Below are positions 33,643 through 41,456 of a stretch of 64,000 nt of DNA, one piece after another. The notes beneath the pieces were generated by a model, which was given only the letters and a program-made list of their open reading frames with translations, was not told the DNA's origin and ran no database searches. Position numbers and translations under genes: made by a program. The DNA is from a virus, in IMG/VR virus record IMGVR_UViG_3300044859_002168, positions 25,854-89,853 of that record. The stretch is one strand, 5' to 3'. How positions within the stretch are numbered: position 1 is the first letter of the stretch; each line of letters opens with the position of its first letter.

Positions 33643-34288
33643 GTTAGTAAATCCAAAGTATCAAATAGTTCTTTTCAAAGATAAGGTTAAAAAAAAGATA
33701 ATAAAGAAGTTTAACAATTTCAAAAATTGTGAAAACTTTTTTAATTTATTAATGGAAGAATCTGACAAAGTTATCTTCCCAAAACAAATTGAAGGTACTG
33801 TTGAATGTAAATTTGAATTGGGTATCCTACAAGATGGTTACAAGTCTGATATTCCACAATACACCACCGATGAATTTGGTAGAAATGTTAAAATACAATT
33901 GATTGATAATAAATGGGGACTAATTAAGGTGTCCGTATACAATCAAGAAGAAACGATTTACGACATTAAAAACAAAAAGAAGGTTACAGTAGCTCAATTA
34001 ATTTCAAAACATCTAAATGGTGACGGTCTAAAAATGATTAACTCACTACACAATAAAGTTATCATACAAAAAGATGATAATTTTTCAGTATTCACAACTA
34101 AGTCACCATCTGAGACATCAAGATTACTTGATTGTCTTACCGAACACTTTATAAATTCGCAAAAGAAAGACTGTCTTATTGTAAAAGACACATCAACGGC
34201 TCAGAAAAAATACTTAATAGATTTTTTAAATAGTAATGGGTTTGATAAAAAACTACTTTACAGACAATACACTACTTTTCCTCGGTAG
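33641..34288 (+). CDS. Conserved phage protein of unknown function, 215 aa
   Basis: The N-terminal half ([19 protein letters not shown], later K-F-E-L-G-I-L) follows a pattern I recall from large phages of aquatic Bacteroidota without function. No ATG fits better than 33641, since the conserved part starts at once; the next is at residue 38. Its start codon overlaps the DnaJ start on the other strand, so its promoter must lie inside dnaJ. The end overlaps the convergent 95-aa gene by 17 bp. Confidence 0.7.
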   Translation: MLVNPKYQIVLFKDKVKKKIIKKFNNFKNCENFFNLLMEESDKVIFPKQIEGTVECKFELGILQDGYKSDIPQYTTDEFGRNVKIQLIDNKWGLIKVSVYNQEETIYDIKNKKKVTVAQLISKHLNGDGLKMINSLHNKVIIQKDDNFSVFTTKSPSETSRLLDCLTEHFINSQKKDCLIVKDTSTAQKKYLIDFLNSNGFDKKLLYRQYTTFPR

Positions 34289-34559
34289 GTTCCTCAGGAG
34301 CTTCTTCAGAAACTTCCTTAGGAGTTTCCTCAACCTCTTTTTTCAACATGAAGTAAAACTCAACACCTGAGATATCAATCAAGAACTGTTTGTGATGTCT
34401 ATCAATCTCCCTGAAATGACCTATGATTTTGTCGTATTCAGGTTTATCTAATTCAAAAACCATCATCCTATCATAATTTGGGAATAGGTCATTGATTGCG
34501 TCAGATAACAACGCTAATTTTTCTAATTCCCCCAAAGGAGCTTCTGTATTCTTTTCCAT
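34272..34559 (-). CDS. Hypothetical protein with acidic tail, 95 aa
   Basis: No family recognised. A helical N-terminal two thirds is followed by a Glu/Pro/Thr-rich disordered tail. It overlaps the upstream 60-aa gene by 37 bp and the convergent 215-aa gene by 17 bp. Confidence 0.65.
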   Translation of the reverse strand: MEKNTEAPLGELEKLALLSDAINDLFPNYDRMMVFELDKPEYDKIIGHFREIDRHHKQFLIDISGVEFYFMLKKEVEETPKEVSEEAPEEPTEEK

Positions 34560-34705
34560 ATTGAATTTTTCGGTTTTTGAAATAAATCAGTTTTTTTCAT
34601 TTGAATGAGTTGTTGAGTAAATCTTTCCTTTTCCCTCATCAACTCAGCTTGGTCTTTTTGTTTTTCCTTATTCAGCCAGTCCAATAGTCTCTCCCTGTGG
34701 TTCAT
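34523..34705 (-). CDS. Small coiled-coil protein, 60 aa
   Basis: The frame bridges the genes on both sides with overlaps of 37 and about 38 bp. I place the start at the ATG at 34705. The protein is a long charged helix (L-L-D-W-L-N-K-E-K, then E-K-E-R-F) ending in W-K-R-I-Q-K-L-L-W-G. This charged helix with a Trp-rich end recurs, as far as I remember, in other large phages; the function is unknown. Confidence 0.65.
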   Translation of the reverse strand: MNHRERLLDWLNKEKQKDQAELMREKERFTQQLIQMKKTDLFQKPKNSIWKRIQKLLWGN

Positions 34706-35096
34706 CTGTCTCAACATTTAAATTCGCAGTTTCATCAAAACCAATTGAAAGATTTTGTAAATGTTTTAAATCAGTTTTTTCAAACGTCTTTTTTAACTCT
34801 GCAACTACATTATGAAATAGTCTTTCTTTTTCTTCCCTTTCTCGGTTCAACTTAATCACCTTGAGAATCATCTCAACGTTTTTCTGAACAGTCTTTTCAT
34901 CAAACTCACAAACAAAACTCATTCCTCTCCAACCTTCTTCCTTATAATCAAAAGGAACTACTTGAAATTCTGTTGTAGTACTCTTTGGCATTGACCAGTT
35001 AGCAGGAAATTTAACATCCAAACTAATATGGGTCTCAAGTCGTCTTATTGCGACGAAAAAATTTTCAAACTGATTTAATACTGTATAAAGTGTCAT
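34668..35096 (-). CDS. Conserved phage protein of unknown function, 142 aa
   Basis: Features include N-F-F and R-R-L-E-T near the N-terminus, L-D-V-K-F-P-x-N-W, and a charged helix R-E-R-E-E-K-E-R-L-F in the second half. I recall homologous patterns in uncultured phages, function unknown. Its ATG overlaps the stop of the small membrane protein gene (ATGA). Confidence 0.7.
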   Translation of the reverse strand: MTLYTVLNQFENFFVAIRRLETHISLDVKFPANWSMPKSTTTEFQVVPFDYKEEGWRGMSFVCEFDEKTVQKNVEMILKVIKLNREREEKERLFHNVVAELKKTFEKTDLKHLQNLSIGFDETANLNVETDEPQGETIGLAE

Positions 35097-35272
35097 GTCC
35101 TAATAATATAAGTGATAATATAACTCAAGGAAAGTCCAAAAAACAAAAGGTCCCTACTGGAGAAATCAATTTCTTTCCCCAATAGGGTACCTATGAGTTT
35201 AATGAAATTTTTGAATAGGACCAACAAAGAAAAAATAAAAATAAATAAGAACAGTGTGTCCGTATTAAACAT
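35093..35272 (-). CDS. Small membrane protein, 59 aa
   Basis: A short frame begins ATG at 35272, 1 bp after the stop of the histone-like gene, and ends TGA overlapping the next ATG (ATGA). It encodes two hydrophobic segments, L-F-L-F-I-F-I-F-S-L-L-V-L-F (about 7-20) and L-L-F-F-G-L-S-L-S-Y-I-I-T-Y-I-I (about 42-57), joined by a basic/polar loop, so it is probably an inner-membrane hairpin. The tight spacing supports it being real. A terminator-like hairpin (35149-35191) lies inside it, which could limit expression downstream. Confidence 0.6.
   Translation of the reverse strand: MFNTDTLFLFIFIFSLLVLFKNFIKLIGTLLGKEIDFSSRDLLFFGLSLSYIITYIIRT
35143..35191 (-). promoter_or_regulatory. Terminator-like hairpin inside a coding region
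   Basis: An imperfect stem of about 14 pairs (GGT-CCCTA-TGG-AAA with its complement) closes an 8-10 nt loop and is followed on the minus strand by TTTTGTTTTTT. It lies between the histone-like gene and the 142-aa gene, within the small membrane-protein frame, and may attenuate transcription. Confidence 0.55.
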
Positions 35273-35273
35273 A

Positions 35274-35447
35274 TTAGTCTTTTTTTGAATGTTCCAAAAT
35301 TTCAGCTCTCAATTGTTGCAGTAAACTCTTAAGTTCTTGAGCAGATTTACGAGCTCTTGTACCAGCGCTCTTGTTACCTTTGTAGAACTTTTCTGAATCA
35401 ACAGATAGAGTTTCACAAGCTTCCTTAATTTTTTGTAATGTTTCCAT
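35274..35447 (-). CDS. Histone H1-like (Hc1-type) DNA-binding protein, 57 aa
   Basis: A short frame from ATG 35447 to TAA 35274 encodes a 57-residue protein with the pattern K-I-K-E-A...F-Y-K-G-N-K-S-A-G-T-R-A-R-K-S-A-Q-E-L-K...L-R-A-E-I. This matches the small Hc1-like histone H1 proteins common in Bacteroidota (GNK-AAGTR-RK-x-x-Q-x-x-K core). These bind DNA non-specifically through the basic core. In a phage it could compact or protect DNA or displace host nucleoid proteins. It is 1 bp from the next gene, and an AT-rich leader precedes it. The close match suggests capture from a Bacteroidota host. Confidence 0.85.
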   Translation of the reverse strand: METLQKIKEACETLSVDSEKFYKGNKSAGTRARKSAQELKSLLQQLRAEILEHSKKD

Positions 35448-35505
35448 AAATTATTTTAAATTATTTTAAATTAAAAATAGTGGATTATGTTCTCTCGTCA
35501 ATAGA

Positions 35506-35952
35506 TTAACCAACATGAATTACTTTATTTTGTAATGTTTTGTATAATTCGGTTAAAATATCTAAATCAGATTTTGCGAACGGTTTATTTAAATCAAACA
35601 ACTCCTCAATAAATTCAGGAATTGCCTCCCGATAATCAATTTGAGATTGTGAGTAAAAACTATCGTGAAAGAAATTCCACAAATATTCTTTGTGTTCACC
35701 ATCGGAGTCAATTAATATATTTTCTTTTTCATAATCTTTTATCATTTTACTCCAACACCAATCAAAATGGTTCTTCTTATCGTGGCTGGATAATATTACT
35801 TTAGTTTCGTGACTTTCCTCACCAAAATAAGTATCAATTATTAAAATCGCCAAAGAATTGAATATATCACCAAAGAGTTCAACTCTTTCTGGTATGATGT
35901 TATGCACACTGAACCATATATCAACTTCACTGAATGGGAGTGGCTTGGACAT
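35506..35952 (-). CDS. Hypothetical protein, 148 aa
   Basis: No family recognised. Two ATGs are possible: at 35973, which lies inside the stem of a 13-bp hairpin, or at 35952, after it. I prefer 35952 because the hairpin with following T-run looks like the terminator of the preceding gene. The protein is acidic and rich in aromatic residues, with a central D-S-D-G-E-H segment. Confidence 0.65.
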   Translation of the reverse strand: MSKPLPFSEVDIWFSVHNIIPERVELFGDIFNSLAILIIDTYFGEESHETKVILSSHDKKNHFDWCWSKMIKDYEKENILIDSDGEHKEYLWNFFHDSFYSQSQIDYREAIPEFIEELFDLNKPFAKSDLDILTELYKTLQNKVIHVG

Positions 35953-35962
35953 CCAATTATAA

Positions 35963-35993
35963 AAATTCTCCATAGGGTCTCTATGGAGAATTT
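35963..35993 (-). terminator. 13-bp perfect hairpin, terminator and possible translational control element
   Basis: AAATTCTCCATAG and CTATGGAGAATTT flank a 5-nt loop. On the minus strand it is followed by TTTTTAT, so it can terminate the 604-aa gene transcript. One arm holds an in-frame ATG (35971-35973) of the next gene, which would be sequestered when folded. Confidence 0.7.
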
Positions 35994-36018
35994 AATATAA
36001 AATTAAAATTATTAAAGA

Positions 36019-37833
36019 TTATTGAGTTTTTTGGTTGTATCCAACGATATTCATCATTCTTGAAATCTGCTCATTCATAAGATTTGTTTTCTTATCTTCT
36101 TTAGATTCCAATTGTTTGAAAATCTTTTCGGATTTTTGAGAACCCTTTTTCAACTTCAAATCACCATCTTCAGTTGCTTCACCAGCTTGGTCTACAGGTT
36201 GAGGATATCTCTTATAAGATGCGTTCATTTGTTCTGCGCCATATACGTTATCCTTGAAGTTTTTATACATTTTTTCACCAAGTTCAGATGATACAACATT
36301 ACCTAAGTCGTTACCGTCTTTATCTTTTGTTGCGTTTCCTGTTTTTGAAGAACCTTTCAAGTTAGCTTCAATCCACTCATCATTTGGTTTGATTTCATCA
36401 TAAACCAAATTTGTTTGACCAGGGTAAGCAAACGCATCAATATACTCTTCAACAGCATCTGAAGGTTTGTAAGCCTTCTTGTCCATCTCTTTCATTTCAC
36501 CGTTACCTTTTGGGAAATGTTTAGGTTCTGTGGTGTATCCTTCAACATTACTATCTTTAGACCATTTTTCAAGTTTTTCCTTAGTCGCCTTTAAACTCTC
36601 TTGGTTTGTATTTTTGTTTTGTTTAGATACTTTCTTTAAGTCAGTTTGAGCAGCAATTTTGTTTTGTTCCATAACAAGTCTTTCAATTAATTCAATAACT
36701 TCAGATTCTGTCATTTGAACACTCTCGTGTTTAGCTCCCTTGAATCCTCCGATGTTTTTAGCAAAATTAGCCATCTTAACAACTTTACTGTCATCTGACT
36801 TCATTGCTTTATCAATACATTTTTTAGTAACTTCACCATCTTTATCCAAACCTTCTTTTTTACACCAATCACCGAATTTACCTGAAGTACCTTTCTTTTC
36901 CATTTTCTTGGTTGCTTTTTGAATGAACTTTTCTTCTTTCTTTTCTTCACCAATCCACATGTGTGACGCATACTCATCATCCTCAAATTCGTCAAAGTCA
37001 TCATGTTTCTTCATATCAACCTTCATTTCTTCTTTATCTTTCTTTGGGAATAATCTCGTATTTCTTTTTAGAGCATCTTTAACAAATTTAGATAAGAAAT
37101 CGTGGTCATCACTTTTCTCAGGGAAAACCTGACCTTCTTTAACTTCATAAGTTTTACCGTCAACTTCAAAAGAGGATTTACCTTCTTCTTTAGCTTTTGC
37201 TAACGCTCCTGAAAATGCGTTACCTTCTTCAGTTTCTCCTTGTTCTTCCATTCTTTTTTTACGTAATTTCAATGGTCCCCATTTGTCACGATATGCGTTA
37301 AATATTCTTCTACCACTATCACTTTGGTCTCCACTTTGAAACCACCTTTGATTGCCAGCCTTTTCAGTAAATGAATCATAATCATCAAACTCTTCCTCGT
37401 CATAATCAAAATCAAAACCACCAGTGTACTCTCTATCCCTTTCATCAGTCCAATACTCTTTATCACCTCTGTTTTGACCTAAAAATTTACTTTCATTGAA
37501 TTCTTTAGCAACTTTCTTTTCGTAATTGTATCCTACATTTTTAACCTTACCTACTTTTTTAGGACTGTCTGTTGAGAAATCTCCATAAGGTTCAACTTTT
37601 TCAATTTGGTCGTCACCCATAGTGTATTCTTTCATGTCTTTTTTAGTTCTTAATTTTTTGAAGTCAGCGGCGGTAATTTTACCTTTTGGCTCTGCAACAT
37701 CAATTTTGTGTTGTTTACCATGTAACTTAGATTTTTTTTCAATCTCAGATACAAGATTGTCAACTTTTTTATTTAAAGTTTCATCAAGGACTTGTTTTAC
37801 AACTTTATCCAAATATTTTTCAAATCTATCCAT
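36019..37833 (-). CDS. Probable virion or prohead-associated protein, 604 aa
   Basis: The protein is highly charged and apparently mostly disordered, with helical patches. Near residue 370 it contains Q-M-T-E-S-E-V-I-E-L-I-E-R-L, a short helix like those at the N-termini of other proteins here. About residues 320-365 hold S-G-K-F-G-D-W-C-K-K-E-G-L and A-N-F-A-K-N-I-G-G, a motif I recall from phage structural proteins (a K/C-rich module with two cysteines). Such composition suits a scaffold or internal head protein. TATTTATA lies 16 bp before the start; a hairpin terminator follows the stop. Confidence 0.6.
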   Translation of the reverse strand: MDRFEKYLDKVVKQVLDETLNKKVDNLVSEIEKKSKLHGKQHKIDVAEPKGKITAADFKKLRTKKDMKEYTMGDDQIEKVEPYGDFSTDSPKKVGKVKNVGYNYEKKVAKEFNESKFLGQNRGDKEYWTDERDREYTGGFDFDYDEEEFDDYDSFTEKAGNQRWFQSGDQSDSGRRIFNAYRDKWGPLKLRKKRMEEQGETEEGNAFSGALAKAKEEGKSSFEVDGKTYEVKEGQVFPEKSDDHDFLSKFVKDALKRNTRLFPKKDKEEMKVDMKKHDDFDEFEDDEYASHMWIGEEKKEEKFIQKATKKMEKKGTSGKFGDWCKKEGLDKDGEVTKKCIDKAMKSDDSKVVKMANFAKNIGGFKGAKHESVQMTESEVIELIERLVMEQNKIAAQTDLKKVSKQNKNTNQESLKATKEKLEKWSKDSNVEGYTTEPKHFPKGNGEMKEMDKKAYKPSDAVEEYIDAFAYPGQTNLVYDEIKPNDEWIEANLKGSSKTGNATKDKDGNDLGNVVSSELGEKMYKNFKDNVYGAEQMNASYKRYPQPVDQAGEATEDGDLKLKKGSQKSEKIFKQLESKEDKKTNLMNEQISRMMNIVGYNQKTQ

Positions 37834-37849
37834 AACGGTCGTTTTAATC

Positions 37850-37857
37850 TATAAATA
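37850..37857 (-). promoter_or_regulatory. TATTTATA motif upstream of the 604-aa gene
   Basis: Minus-strand TATTTATA, 16 bp before the ATG. A second copy (38882-38889) lies 15 bp before the 81-aa gene at 38866, inside the end of the preceding gene. Confidence 0.35.
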
Positions 37858-37875
37858 TCTAAACTTATAGAATGA

Positions 37876-38616
37876 TTACTTTTTCTTCTTTTTAAAATGA
37901 TTATAAAGAATCCTTTTTATTATTTGTTCTTCAACACCCAATCTTGTACTCACATTTTTAATTGCCTCATCTAAAGATGACTTATTTTTGTAAACAACAG
38001 CACCAGCCCCTTGATTACAATATGGGAATGTTAAACACTTCTTTTTAACTTGAGCGAACTTGCCACCTTTGTAAATTGGTTTTTTACCACCTCTCCAATT
38101 CTTATCGTTTTTAGCAACAAATGCCGGTGTGGAATATTGACCTGAAGACGCTGTGGTGGTCGCTTCTGTAGCTTCAATTTTCTTTAAATTATCGTAATAA
38201 TTTGGGTCTTCAAAAAGATGGTCTTTAGCAATTTCCATCGCAAAATCAACACTATTGGTGTGTTCCATTTCAACTTTGATACCTTTCATCAATTGACTCT
38301 TCAAATGTTTTAACATATCGTCAATATGGTTATACCCTTTCTTGTCGTGTTTTTTTGCAATGTCTTTTAATGTTTTGTTTTTTGAAAGACCTCCAGGTAT
38401 TTTCTCCTCTTCTTTAGTTTCTTCCTTGGTGAATAATGGTGATGAAAATGCTCCCGCAGAAGCGGCTCCTGTAGCTTCAGTGGTTTCCTCATTTTCAGTC
38501 ATTTCATCAGAATACTTATCTAAATCTGACACAACATCAATATCTTTTGATATTGTCGGGTCGTTTATGTAAGCCTTTTCAAGACTCTGTTTGAATAAAT
38601 TAGATGATGATTTCAT
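37876..38616 (-). CDS. Probable virion-associated protein with duplicated linker motif, 246 aa
   Basis: A central region has M-K-G-I-K-V-E-M-E-H-T then A-M-E-I-A-K-D-H-L-F-E-D-P-x-Y-Y-D-N-L, a pattern I associate with DUF5661-type phage proteins. The motif E-A-T-x3-A-S-x-G-x-[FY]-S-x-P-x-F appears twice (about residues 47-61 and 148-162). The C-terminal part has K-K-K-C-L-T-F-P-Y-C-N-Q-G, also known from large phages, and a basic tail. No enzyme motif. It precedes the 604-aa gene, 42 bp apart, suggesting a shared head or assembly role. Confidence 0.6.
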   Translation of the reverse strand: MKSSSNLFKQSLEKAYINDPTISKDIDVVSDLDKYSDEMTENEETTEATGAASAGAFSSPLFTKEETKEEEKIPGGLSKNKTLKDIAKKHDKKGYNHIDDMLKHLKSQLMKGIKVEMEHTNSVDFAMEIAKDHLFEDPNYYDNLKKIEATEATTTASSGQYSTPAFVAKNDKNWRGGKKPIYKGGKFAQVKKKCLTFPYCNQGAGAVVYKNKSSLDEAIKNVSTRLGVEEQIIKRILYNHFKKKKK

Positions 38617-38620
38617 TTGA

Positions 38621-38866
38621 TTATGCGTTCTTTAATCTTGGCTCCCAATAACTTCTATTCATCCACATAAATTGATAGAATTCTCGGAACATTCTAAGTG
38701 TAATATCTTTAATATCACCCTCAAGTTTACCTCGTTTAATTTCTTTAGCAATCTTATCAATTAACTTATCTTCAAATTGTTTTAATGTATTACTCTCCAA
38801 GAAACTTTTCATCTCTTTTCTAATTAATACTTCAACTTCTTTTACCTCTGAACTAGTTAGTGCCAT
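38621..38866 (-). CDS. Conserved small helical phage protein, 81 aa
   Basis: An all-helical protein ending in F-Y-x-F-M-W-M-N-R-S-Y-W, a Trp/Tyr-rich motif I recall from conserved phage proteins of unknown role. It is 4 bp upstream of the 246-aa gene and 2 bp after the spanin-like gene; TATTTATA lies 15 bp upstream. Confidence 0.7.
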   Translation of the reverse strand: MALTSSEVKEVEVLIRKEMKSFLESNTLKQFEDKLIDKIAKEIKRGKLEGDIKDITLRMFREFYQFMWMNRSYWEPRLKNA

Positions 38867-38868
38867 AG

Positions 38869-39300
38869 TTATTTTGTTATGTATAAATAGGTTAATGTAC
38901 CAATTAAAACTCCTGAAATTATATTAGTGAAAGTTCTTTTAGCTTTAATTCTCTTTAATTCTTTTTGGGTAAACTTGAGTTCTTTTTGATAAATCTCTAT
39001 TTTCTTTCTTTCGTCTGATATAATCAAATTGTAATTCTCTTCTTTCAACTTCATTTTATCAATTACAGAATCTTTTAAAGAAACCATGTTCTCAAGTTCA
39101 ATAATATGTTGATTAGACATTTTCAATTGAGCAAATGCTGAATCCCCCCTCAATAAATCAATCACTATTTGTTTTGCCACAGGGACTGACAAAACTATCT
39201 TTTGTGTATCAGTATAACTCTTTGTAACGGTCTGCGAAAAACATGTCGAGCTCAACATGACCATACTTAGAAGCATCACTAATTTTTTTACTAAACTCAT
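38869..39300 (-). CDS. Exported coiled-coil protein with C-terminal membrane anchor, spanin-like
   Basis: The 143-residue protein starts with a signal sequence (K-K-L-V-M-L-L-S-M-V-M-L-S-S-T-C-F-S-Q), continues with a long coiled coil (about 60-120) and ends in a membrane segment (I-I-S-G-V-L-I-G-T-L-T-Y-L-Y). A cysteine at residue 20 could be lipidated, though the preceding S-S-T is not a classical lipobox. An N-terminal outer-membrane anchor plus a C-terminal inner-membrane helix is the plan of unimolecular spanins. It overlaps the 124-aa coiled-coil membrane gene upstream by 92 bp, recalling nested Rz/Rz1 pairs. The amidase is two genes upstream. Confidence 0.6.
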   Translation of the reverse strand: MSLVKKLVMLLSMVMLSSTCFSQTVTKSYTDTQKIVLSVPVAKQIVIDLLRGDSAFAQLKMSNQHIIELENMVSLKDSVIDKMKLKEENYNLIISDERKKIEIYQKELKFTQKELKRIKAKRTFTNIISGVLIGTLTYLYITK

Positions 39301-39583
39301 TTCCTACTTGGGTTTTTGTTTCTTTTATGGTTTCAACTCTTGTCTCCACTACCTTTATTTCTTCATTTACTTTATCAATGTCTGATTGAATTAGTTGTTG
39401 GTTAAACTCAACCATTTCTATATGGGACTGTAAAGAATCAAGTTCTCTTTTACTTTCTTTTGATATCTTAACTACTGTTGTTATTTGTATCAAATACCAA
39501 AGTATCACTAAAACAAGAATAACCTTGAGAACATTTTTCAAGGTTAAATCTTTTTTATCAAATATTTGATTAGGACTAATCAT
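39209..39583 (-). CDS. Membrane-anchored coiled-coil protein, i-spanin-like, 124 aa
   Basis: The start at ATG 39583 overlaps the preceding stop by 8 bp; a longer frame to 39646 lies inside the previous gene. After a short cytoplasmic part comes a membrane helix (V-L-K-V-I-L-V-L-V-I-L-W-Y-L-I-Q), then a periplasmic coiled coil of about 70 residues. This is the plan of an Rz-type inner-membrane spanin. It sits among amidase and membrane-protein genes and overlaps the next gene by 92 bp in another frame, typical of spanin pairs. The C-terminus lacks the Pro-rich tail seen in some o-spanin partners. Confidence 0.6.
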   Translation of the reverse strand: MISPNQIFDKKDLTLKNVLKVILVLVILWYLIQITTVVKISKESKRELDSLQSHIEMVEFNQQLIQSDIDKVNEEIKVVETRVETIKETKTQVGNEFSKKISDASKYGHVELDMFFADRYKELY

Positions 39584-40160
39584 AATCTTCAGGTGCTTGT
39601 TTTCTTGCTGCCAATACTTTAGACCACTTGGATTTAAACTTTTCATAAAAAGTCTTCAACTTATTAATCATCTCTAAAGTTGAATCGTCAATTTTTAACA
39701 TGTCACCATTGATATAGATTCCACTGTCTTCCCCAATAGTATAAATGAACTCAACGTCACTGTCAATGATTTTACCTGACCATTCCACCGTGTTCGGATA
39801 AACATTCAATTGATTGAAATCAACCAAGTCAGATACTTCTTCAGTGAATTCATCAATGGTGTCTTGGAATGCAACTTTATCATCCGAAGTAATATCGGTT
39901 TCAGATTTTGTTTTACCATGAATCGCCATTATTGAACCAGAAATTTTATATCTCTGTACAAAATTAGTTTCTTCTTCCTCACCTCTGTTTTTTGGTTTTT
40001 CAATGGCGGTTTCAAATGTGTTATCATCAATACTTGCTTCAATGTCAGCTGCAACATTTATTGGCCCAAGTTTTTCGGCGTTAAGTTGTTCATTGATTAG
40101 TCTTGCTCTTTTGACTAAATCTTTAATAGAGTCATACCTCTCGTTCATATAATTGTTCAT
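39576..40160 (-). CDS. Hypothetical protein, 194 aa
   Basis: No confident family. The N-terminal 35 residues form a charged helix, and the rest is mixed with I-S-G-S-I-M-A-I and E-W-S-G-K-I-I strands. It lies between amidase and spanin-like genes with overlaps of 29 and 8 bp. A second ATG at codon 5 could be the true start. It may be virion rather than lysis related. Confidence 0.65.
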   Translation of the reverse strand: MNNYMNERYDSIKDLVKRARLINEQLNAEKLGPINVAADIEASIDDNTFETAIEKPKNRGEEEETNFVQRYKISGSIMAIHGKTKSETDITSDDKVAFQDTIDEFTEEVSDLVDFNQLNVYPNTVEWSGKIIDSDVEFIYTIGEDSGIYINGDMLKIDDSTLEMINKLKTFYEKFKSKWSKVLAARKQAPEDYD

Positions 40161-40749
40161 TTTCTAGTTCTTTTTTAAAGGTATCAAAATCAAATGCAGG
40201 ACTAACATCTGTATATCTTTGATGGTAATTACTTCTTGTTGTTACACCTTGAAATAATTCTATACCGTCAACTTTTACATTGTGTCCCACGAATTTATTA
40301 GGAATTTCCAAATCTTTACACAACGTCTTACATAACTGAGCTGTTTTAATAATCTGCTCGTTTGTATATGGTTGCCAAAAATTATAATCTCTCCATTTTT
40401 TTTCGTAAACCTCTTGTTTATAAATATTACCAAACCAATTAAGGTAAAAAGATGATAATGGTTTTTTATTTAACCAACCCAAATTTTCAAGGACAATTGA
40501 AATCCCCCCACTTTTCATTGAATTTTCTGAAAAGAATTCTGAACTGTATTTCGGATTTAACAACTCATAAATTACACCTTCCTGTGAAATTACATAGTTA
40601 GGTATCTTTTTATACTTACCATTATACCTAAATTTAAGAGAGGTCAAGTATTCACCGACCTCCCTTGAAGTATGACAAAGAATTATTTGTCTTTTTTTCT
40701 TGGGTTTACCAAACCCTTTAAAATTACCATATTTGATAATATCAACCAT
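40132..40749 (-). CDS. N-acetylmuramoyl-L-alanine amidase (endolysin)
   Basis: The 205-residue protein fits the Amidase_2 fold: I-I-L-C-H26-T-S near the N-terminus (first zinc ligand), Y-V-I-S-Q-E-G-V-I-Y-E, V-L-E-N-L-G-W, G-H156-N (second ligand) and T-D181-V-S-P-A-F-D-F (third ligand; Asp in place of the Cys found in T7 lysozyme). It cuts the bond between muramic acid and the stem peptide. No signal peptide and no separate cell-wall-binding domain are visible, so export would need a holin. It overlaps the 4-TM gene by 8 bp and the next gene by 29 bp. Confidence 0.85.
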   Translation of the reverse strand: MVDIIKYGNFKGFGKPKKKRQIILCHTSREVGEYLTSLKFRYNGKYKKIPNYVISQEGVIYELLNPKYSSEFFSENSMKSGGISIVLENLGWLNKKPLSSFYLNWFGNIYKQEVYEKKWRDYNFWQPYTNEQIIKTAQLCKTLCKDLEIPNKFVGHNVKVDGIELFQGVTTRSNYHQRYTDVSPAFDFDTFKKELENEQLYEREV

Positions 40750-41452
40750 TTCTACCAGTATATCTTAATACTTTTTTCTCAGGTTGTGTAATGTTTTCAT
40801 CTTCTTCCTCTGTTAATACAGAAAACTTATTGGATGTGATATGTTGTAATACATCCTCAAGTTTTTCTAAATCTTCAGGTGTTGGGTTAATTTTTTCAGG
40901 TTCTTCATTCAATAATTCACCTTCCTTCTTACCAGCATCTTTAGAAATTTTCTCAATATCAACATCTTCTATTGGGTTAACATTGTTTTTTCCTGACTCT
41001 TCAAACTTGACTAACATATGTAGGAATGATAATGAAATAAGTGGTAACATACCACCGGAAAACAACGCTAAGAATCTTTTATGTGAAACCATACTACCTG
41101 ATTCAACACCAATATAAGAAACTATTGGGTCAACCATCTCTACCCAACTTTGGAATGACGCTGAGTTAATATCTATGTACTGATAAGCAAAGAAGATATT
41201 ACCTAAGAACTGAATTAACGTAACAATACCAAATGGGAAATATACTTTATTTCCCATCTGTGCCGATATTGCCGCAAGAGCCGCTAATGCCGCAATTTCA
41301 ATACCAACTGACAAATATATTGCCCAACTAATTGGGTTTGTTATACCATACCAAGTTGTTACGTGAGATATTGAAACAAACGCAACTGTTAATATTGGTA
41401 CTAAAAACGCAATATAGATTATGGTTTTAAATTTTTTCTGAAACCAATTCAT
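40742..41452 (-). CDS. Four-helix membrane protein of the lysis cluster, 236 aa
   Basis: Four hydrophobic segments are visible in the first 150 residues (about 10-30, 42-64, 70-92 and 128-150), followed by an acidic cytoplasmic tail of 80 residues ending R-Y-T-G-R-N-G. It overlaps the amidase by 8 bp, so a holin or pore role is possible, but it is larger than most holins and could instead be an envelope modifier. No catalytic motif is apparent. Confidence 0.6.
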   Translation of the reverse strand: MNWFQKKFKTIIYIAFLVPILTVAFVSISHVTTWYGITNPISWAIYLSVGIEIAALAALAAISAQMGNKVYFPFGIVTLIQFLGNIFFAYQYIDINSASFQSWVEMVDPIVSYIGVESGSMVSHKRFLALFSGGMLPLISLSFLHMLVKFEESGKNNVNPIEDVDIEKISKDAGKKEGELLNEEPEKINPTPEDLEKLEDVLQHITSNKFSVLTEEEDENITQPEKKVLRYTGRNG

Positions 41453-41456
41453 TTAT

